A stretch of 64,000 nt of DNA, from positions 27,826,897 to 27,890,896 of the forward strand of contig LS997563.1 in NCBI GenBank assembly GCA_000469685.2. Direction: 5' to 3'. How positions within the stretch are numbered: the first letter of the stretch is position 1; the number at the start of each line of letters is the position of its first letter. Origin of the DNA: Haemonchus contortus (lineage: Eukaryota; Nematoda; Chromadorea; Rhabditida; Trichostrongylidae). The position numbers and the translations under genes are program-made. This document shows positions 60,101 to 64,000 of the stretch, piece by piece. The notes under the pieces are model-generated. The model did no database searches, was not told the DNA's origin, and saw nothing but the letters and a program-made list of their open reading frames with translations.

Positions 60101-63100
60101 GAACTTGGGAAGTTAGGGAAGGGTCTCATTTCCAGTACCGAAACTTAAACATAAAAGAGGAGGTAGTGACGTCTCCGACCTGGAGTGATCCTAAAAGAGG
60201 AAAACTCGTCCAATACTCAGTTTTGTCACAGTTTAGTCTTTGATGGGATTTTCCTTCTATTTACCCTCAATCCCCTAGAGGCAAGCGCTTCACTTGTGAA
60301 GAACTTCGCTCTCATCGCTCTTATTTCATCTTCTAACAGTCGTACCTGCTGGAGCAATGGGGTGGATGATACGGATGAAAAGATGTGAGTTAGGTTATGA
60401 TCCGTCATTGGTGTAGAATGGGAAGGAGTACGTCATAAACTCGTCAAAAGAGGCTCAACATTGGCATTCCTAGCGGTTTTCGGACCCCGATTGACGAAGT
60501 CACCAGAAAAACCTAAATTGAATCTTTTCCGAAATGATTGTCCCCAAGAAGCCTGAATGTGGGAACGTCGACACTGTGTTTTCCTGGATATACTAAGGCC
60601 AGTGTGGGTTGAAAAGGGTGACTGTAAAGGGTGGTAGTATAGAACTTACCTAGAGGTAATGAGCCTGATTGTCATCGGTTAATCAAAAGAGTGCATCACT
60701 TTTCGAGAGGGAATCTTACCCCTCTGGCAGTGAAAAATGCAGGGTTCCCTCGCAATCACATGAACAATCTCTCTAGACAGTGTGGCAAGGTACTGCTAAC
60801 ACCTTGTATGTGCCGAGTACGAAGACAGTGCTACATCCTGTCCTGCCCGTCTAACCAAAGCCAAATTGACTGTTTTGGTCTAGCTACTTCTCGACTATTT
60901 TCTATACTCCACTTACCTGTTGCTTCCAAACCTTCTTCGTCTCTCTTTGGGGCTGGAGATCCGACCAGCCGCTTACTCTTGAAGTGCTTCTTTGAAAGGA
61001 TAAAAATCTTTGGGAAAACATCTAAACGGTGCTACGATTCTAAATGGAAAAATAATTGTAGTGGCCTACTCTAAAACGAGATTGGTCAATATCAAAAGAA
61101 CTTTATCCTATATCACTCGATCCTTGAGTAAGTATTTAAAAAGGACATTTATGGGAAGAGACGCAAGCATTTCTGTTTGAATTTCTAGCTCATTCGCGAG
61201 AGAACTATGTCTCTATGTTCTAAGTGAAGGTCTCTGCCATTGTCAAAGGAAATTGGACTGTTACATCATAATCATACCCCTAATGTGCACTTATTTTGAG
61301 CTACTGCAGGAAGACTTGGTTTTTTCTCATCCGGTAATTTCAACAATTTAAAGTGGGCTATATTTTTGAACTGATGAGGGGAGGGGGGGGGATGGAAAAT
61401 GAGGTTTGGTTTCTGAAACTCTATGTGTTTGTTCAGATCTTGAGGCCTTGATCAATCCCTCAGTGGGATTGCCCCCACGCATTCGACTTCCATTTAGAAT
61501 CGTAGTGGCTTAAAGGCACCGTTCACGATAAATTTGGGGTACCCTTTTTTGACGGGAATTCATAGAACTACTCTAGAATAAAGCGAGAGCAACGAAAAAA
61601 GCGCAAAAAACGACGAACAAAAAGAAATAGAAAGGGTCAAAAAAGAGCTGGAAAGGGGGGGGGGGGTTGGACGAGTTTCACATTGGAAGAACGGCGGCTA
61701 AGGCAGTGTTCGGGCGAGTGCACGAAGGCGACGCAATGTCGCAATAGCAGACAACACACCCAAGCAGACACATCGCTCCAATGCGAATGTGGTGAAGGAC
61801 AATTAGAACTCGTGGTCAGCCTAGCGAGGGGCGGAGGCCTCCCGTCCCCCACTGTTCCTGCCCTTATTGTGCCCTATCCAGACCGTTTTCCGACCTCATT
61901 CCTGCACAAATGGCATCAGAGGGGGCGTCGAATTCAAACCATGTGCAGATCTCCGAAGATATTTTTTTCGTAAACAGTGCCTTTAATAAATGCGTATGTG
62001 GCCTATGCAATGACCTGCTGTGGCCAGACGATGTACGAGTCAGTGCTTTTATCCTCCCAGACGAGTCCGTTGTTAATTATCGAATCCGGAGGGAAGGAAG
62101 GCTTGCTTGGCCTAGGTAGGTATCGATCCGACTTTTGAAGCCGTGACCATGTGTGCGTGGAGTGCGCCACTTGCCACTACACCATCTCTGTCCTTAATAG
62201 ATAGATGGCACAATACGAAAAGGAAGAAGAGCATGCAAAAAGTTCCCAGTTCTCTGAACTAGGGAGCAACTCTAAAGTTTTTCTACTAAAAATATAATAA
62301 ACTACCTGATCACTTCAAGTAAATGTTTGGAGTAGAAAACTATCAAGTAAGGTATTCAGTTGAACTCACTCCATTCAACGTACCATTATAAAGCCCCATC
62401 CGTTGTCCTATTTCTGTTACTTCTTCTGTCACGGCTTAGTCCCTTGTTTGTAGAACTTACCATCTTTAGCTTGAGTCAATCAGTACCTGAACAGGTTAGA
62501 TGAATACGGCGTATTCACCTGACCTGCCCGGTCTAACTTAAATCCTTCTATCTCTTCCAATCATTAGAGGACTTTCTGAGCAAGGGGATAACTCACATAA
62601 TTCTACTTACAAATTTTGGTTAGACCTGCCAAGTAAATCTCATGATTCGTTCTCTTCATGAAGCAGTCAGCTCTCTTTAATCTCCTCTGACATCCCCATG
62701 GTATAGGAAGTAAGTAGGGGGATGAGCGGTGAAGTTTCAGAAGGTTCCTGCTCAGTTTGAAGGGAAACCATGGGAAAAACCATTATTCAAAACCCTTCGC
62801 ATCATCTGACTGTACAGACAGATGGATGGGATCAGCTACTGATTCTTCAGAAACCTCCATTATAACGTTCCTGCATGACGCAGCACGCATGGTGTAAGGG
62901 TTTTCCTGATTTTCTACAACGACTTTCGGCATCAGAAGTGCTAGACAGAAGATATGGCCAAGTGTCAATCCTCTGAAACGACTGGAAACAGCCGTATAAA
63001 TTCTCTACATGGTTGAGTATGCTTTCAGACGACCAACTACAATGTCCTACACAGTTACGACGAGGCATTTCAACCGATAGCTTGGACAGCTCCGCCTCGT

Positions 63101-63158
63101 CGATTATGGAAATGAATCGCGATGTCCCTACGGCGAATCTAACGCTCAAGTATGACGA
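57149..63158 (+). CDS. Single-pass membrane protein, 5' part; possibly synaptotagmin-like
   Basis: Three exons join in phase: 57149-57433, 57630-57750 and 63029-63158, about 178 residues, ending with a strong donor (GACGA/GTAAGTATG), so the gene continues past the window. The start could also be MDTATQW 18 bases later. Seen: a short N-terminus, one membrane span (AIAGLVFLLILLIVLLF), a basic FSK just after it, then a long polar region with LVPSEDIECQLVVEPASPEV, a Ser-rich piece (GISTDSLDSSASSIMEM), and NLTLKYDE at the end. A short lumenal N-terminus, one span, a linker and a beta-strand of type L.YD is how synaptotagmins enter their first C2 domain, but no C2 core is inside the window, so the family is a guess. 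The join across the 5.3-kb intron 2 rests on phase and composition. Confidence 0.5.
59600..59680 (+). CDS. Small hydrophobic ORF, 26 aa
   Basis: An ATG after TCAAA opens a frame MKGLFSIMLIVVALLFPSLI ending after six more residues. It is basic at the start and hydrophobic throughout, like a signal peptide or membrane micropeptide. It lies in the long intron 2 of the membrane-protein gene, on the same strand, so it could also be a chance frame. No splice donor inside would extend it. Confidence 0.2.
   Translation: MKGLFSIMLIVVALLFPSLIMYLLNL
61440..61520 (-). repeat. SINE-like repeat, 3' fragment (copy 7)
   Basis: The minus strand reads CACTACGATTCTAAATGGAA then GTCGAATGCG and GGGGGCAATCCCACTGAGGG, corresponding only to the last 80 bases of the family. 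Confidence 0.6.
61985..62192 (-). repeat. SINE-like repeat (copy 8)
   Basis: The minus strand has a well-kept head GATGGTGTAGTGGCAAGTGG then CGCACTCCACGCACACATGG, GATCGATACC, CAAGCCTTCC, GACTCGTCTGGGAGGATAAA and TACATCGTCTGGCCACAGCA, ending at CATACGCATTTA. The B box is degraded (GGCTTCAAAAGTC). Confidence 0.72.
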
Positions 63159-63283
63159 GTAAGTATGAAAGCAGCATTTTTACTACTTTCGCTTTTACTC
63201 AAAATTCATCTAGAAGGACTCAGCTTCAATTACTACATGCAACGTCTTTATAGTAATTTTTTGTTCATACTGGTGGCTAGATC

Positions 63284-63478
63284 ATGGCGGCGTAGTACTA
63301 AGTGGCGCACTACCATACGCATGGTTCGTGGATTTAACTCCATAGGGGCACCTACCTCATCCATCCATCTAACTAAGCTTTCCATCTCTTCTGGAACGAT
63401 TATTCGGTAACGGACTCGTATGGAAGGGTTGGTACCTATTATAGGGCCGTCGCCCACCCCAACGCCAGTTTGGACGAG
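63284..63478 (+). repeat. SINE-like repeat (copy 9)
   Basis: GGCGGCGTAGTACTAAGTGG, then CGCACTACCATACGCATGGT, then CTAAGCTTTCCATCTCTTCT and GGTAACGGACTCGTATGG. It lies just after the last visible exon of the membrane-protein gene. Confidence 0.62.
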
Positions 63479-64000
63479 TCGGTAAAGAAGGCACCTAACG
63501 TACGGCACAGCCGCCTACATTTGATTCTTCATAATCTCGTGATGTCCCTTTTGATTCTACATTGCGTCTCACCGAATTCCCAGACAGCAAAGTCTGTCAA
63601 GGAGAATGACCATTTCGCCATTGTCGCTCCGCGTCTCCATCTTTCCTGGGCGCTCTTCAGTACATGATTGTATGCTCCTAGCGAATCTTACCCTTTGGAA
63701 AGAAGTTTTAATTTATTTTCCGCTCTCAACGAATTCATTCATCACACATCGGAAAATATGGTGCTCTCTCCCCTATCCAGAAACTTTGGCAGGGGAAGGT
63801 AGAGGGACGGGGAAGAGGAAATCTGGAAAGCGAGCCTCACTCTTCAGAATAACTGAAAAGTATGCCAACGATCCGTTTTATATTTCTCAATTTTTTAAAT
63901 CTATTTCTCAATTAAAAGTTGAATTTCTTGAATAAAATACCCACAACATATACATGAATGTTTTTAAATTGAGTGTACCCAATCAGGTAGTATATAGTCG

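Noticed and set aside
60691..61074. 127-codon plus frame rich in Cys and Ser
   Set aside because: Falls in the intron of the membrane-protein gene, no signal peptide, no paired cysteine pattern and no splice sites that fit.

Overview
The window is nuclear DNA of a nematode, most likely a strongylid (hookworm-like) parasite of clade V. Genes are cut into many short exons with GT-AG introns, several start codons lie 2-6 bases after a splice-acceptor signal (as in spliced-leader trans-splicing), and the U6 snRNA and the orthologues at the left end are nematode-like. Most listed six-frame ORFs are exons or shadows, so I rebuilt exon chains by hand from splice sites, phase and family similarity. 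All family assignments are from memory of the families; no search was run.

Layout. (1) 0.5-18.0 kb, minus strand: four housekeeping genes in one orientation. In transcription order they are mrps-22 (mitochondrial ribosomal protein mS22), ALG9 (ER mannosyltransferase), exos-10 (exosome nuclease Rrp6/EXOSC10) and crn-5 (exosome RNase PH-like subunit Rrp46/EXOSC5). The last two act in the same RNA-decay machine. I recall the same neighbours on C. elegans cosmid C14A4, so this looks like a conserved operon-like block. (2) 18-25 kb: a short coiled-coil gene (minus) and a deletion-derivative mariner with 115-bp inverted repeats. (3) 24.8-27.6 kb, plus: a threonine-rich mucin-like type I membrane protein with 51-bp tandem repeats. 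(4) 28-36 kb: decayed retroelement DNA, tRNA-like repeats, and an unrecognised six-exon gene (32.2-35.6 kb) with a GC-AG intron. (5) 36-40.5 kb: a 5'-truncated Penelope-like element with GIY-YIG domain and a hammerhead-like motif, plus hairpin, foldback and MITE-like structures. (6) 40.8-45.3 kb, plus: a 13-exon katanin/VPS4-type AAA ATPase; its long intron 10 holds an antisense U6 snRNA gene and a second hammerhead-like motif. (7) 45-57 kb: gene-poor, with SINE copies, a minisatellite and long TCTG/GACA microsatellites. (8) 57.1-64 kb: the 5' part of a gene for a single-pass membrane protein, possibly synaptotagmin-like, running off the window.

The most interesting signals outside the genes are two hammerhead-ribozyme-like motifs of matching architecture, a tRNA-derived SINE family with at least nine copies, and a nested GC-rich palindrome. 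I found nothing resembling a wholly new multi-gene system. The block of two exosome genes downstream of ALG9 and mrps-22 is the clearest functional grouping.
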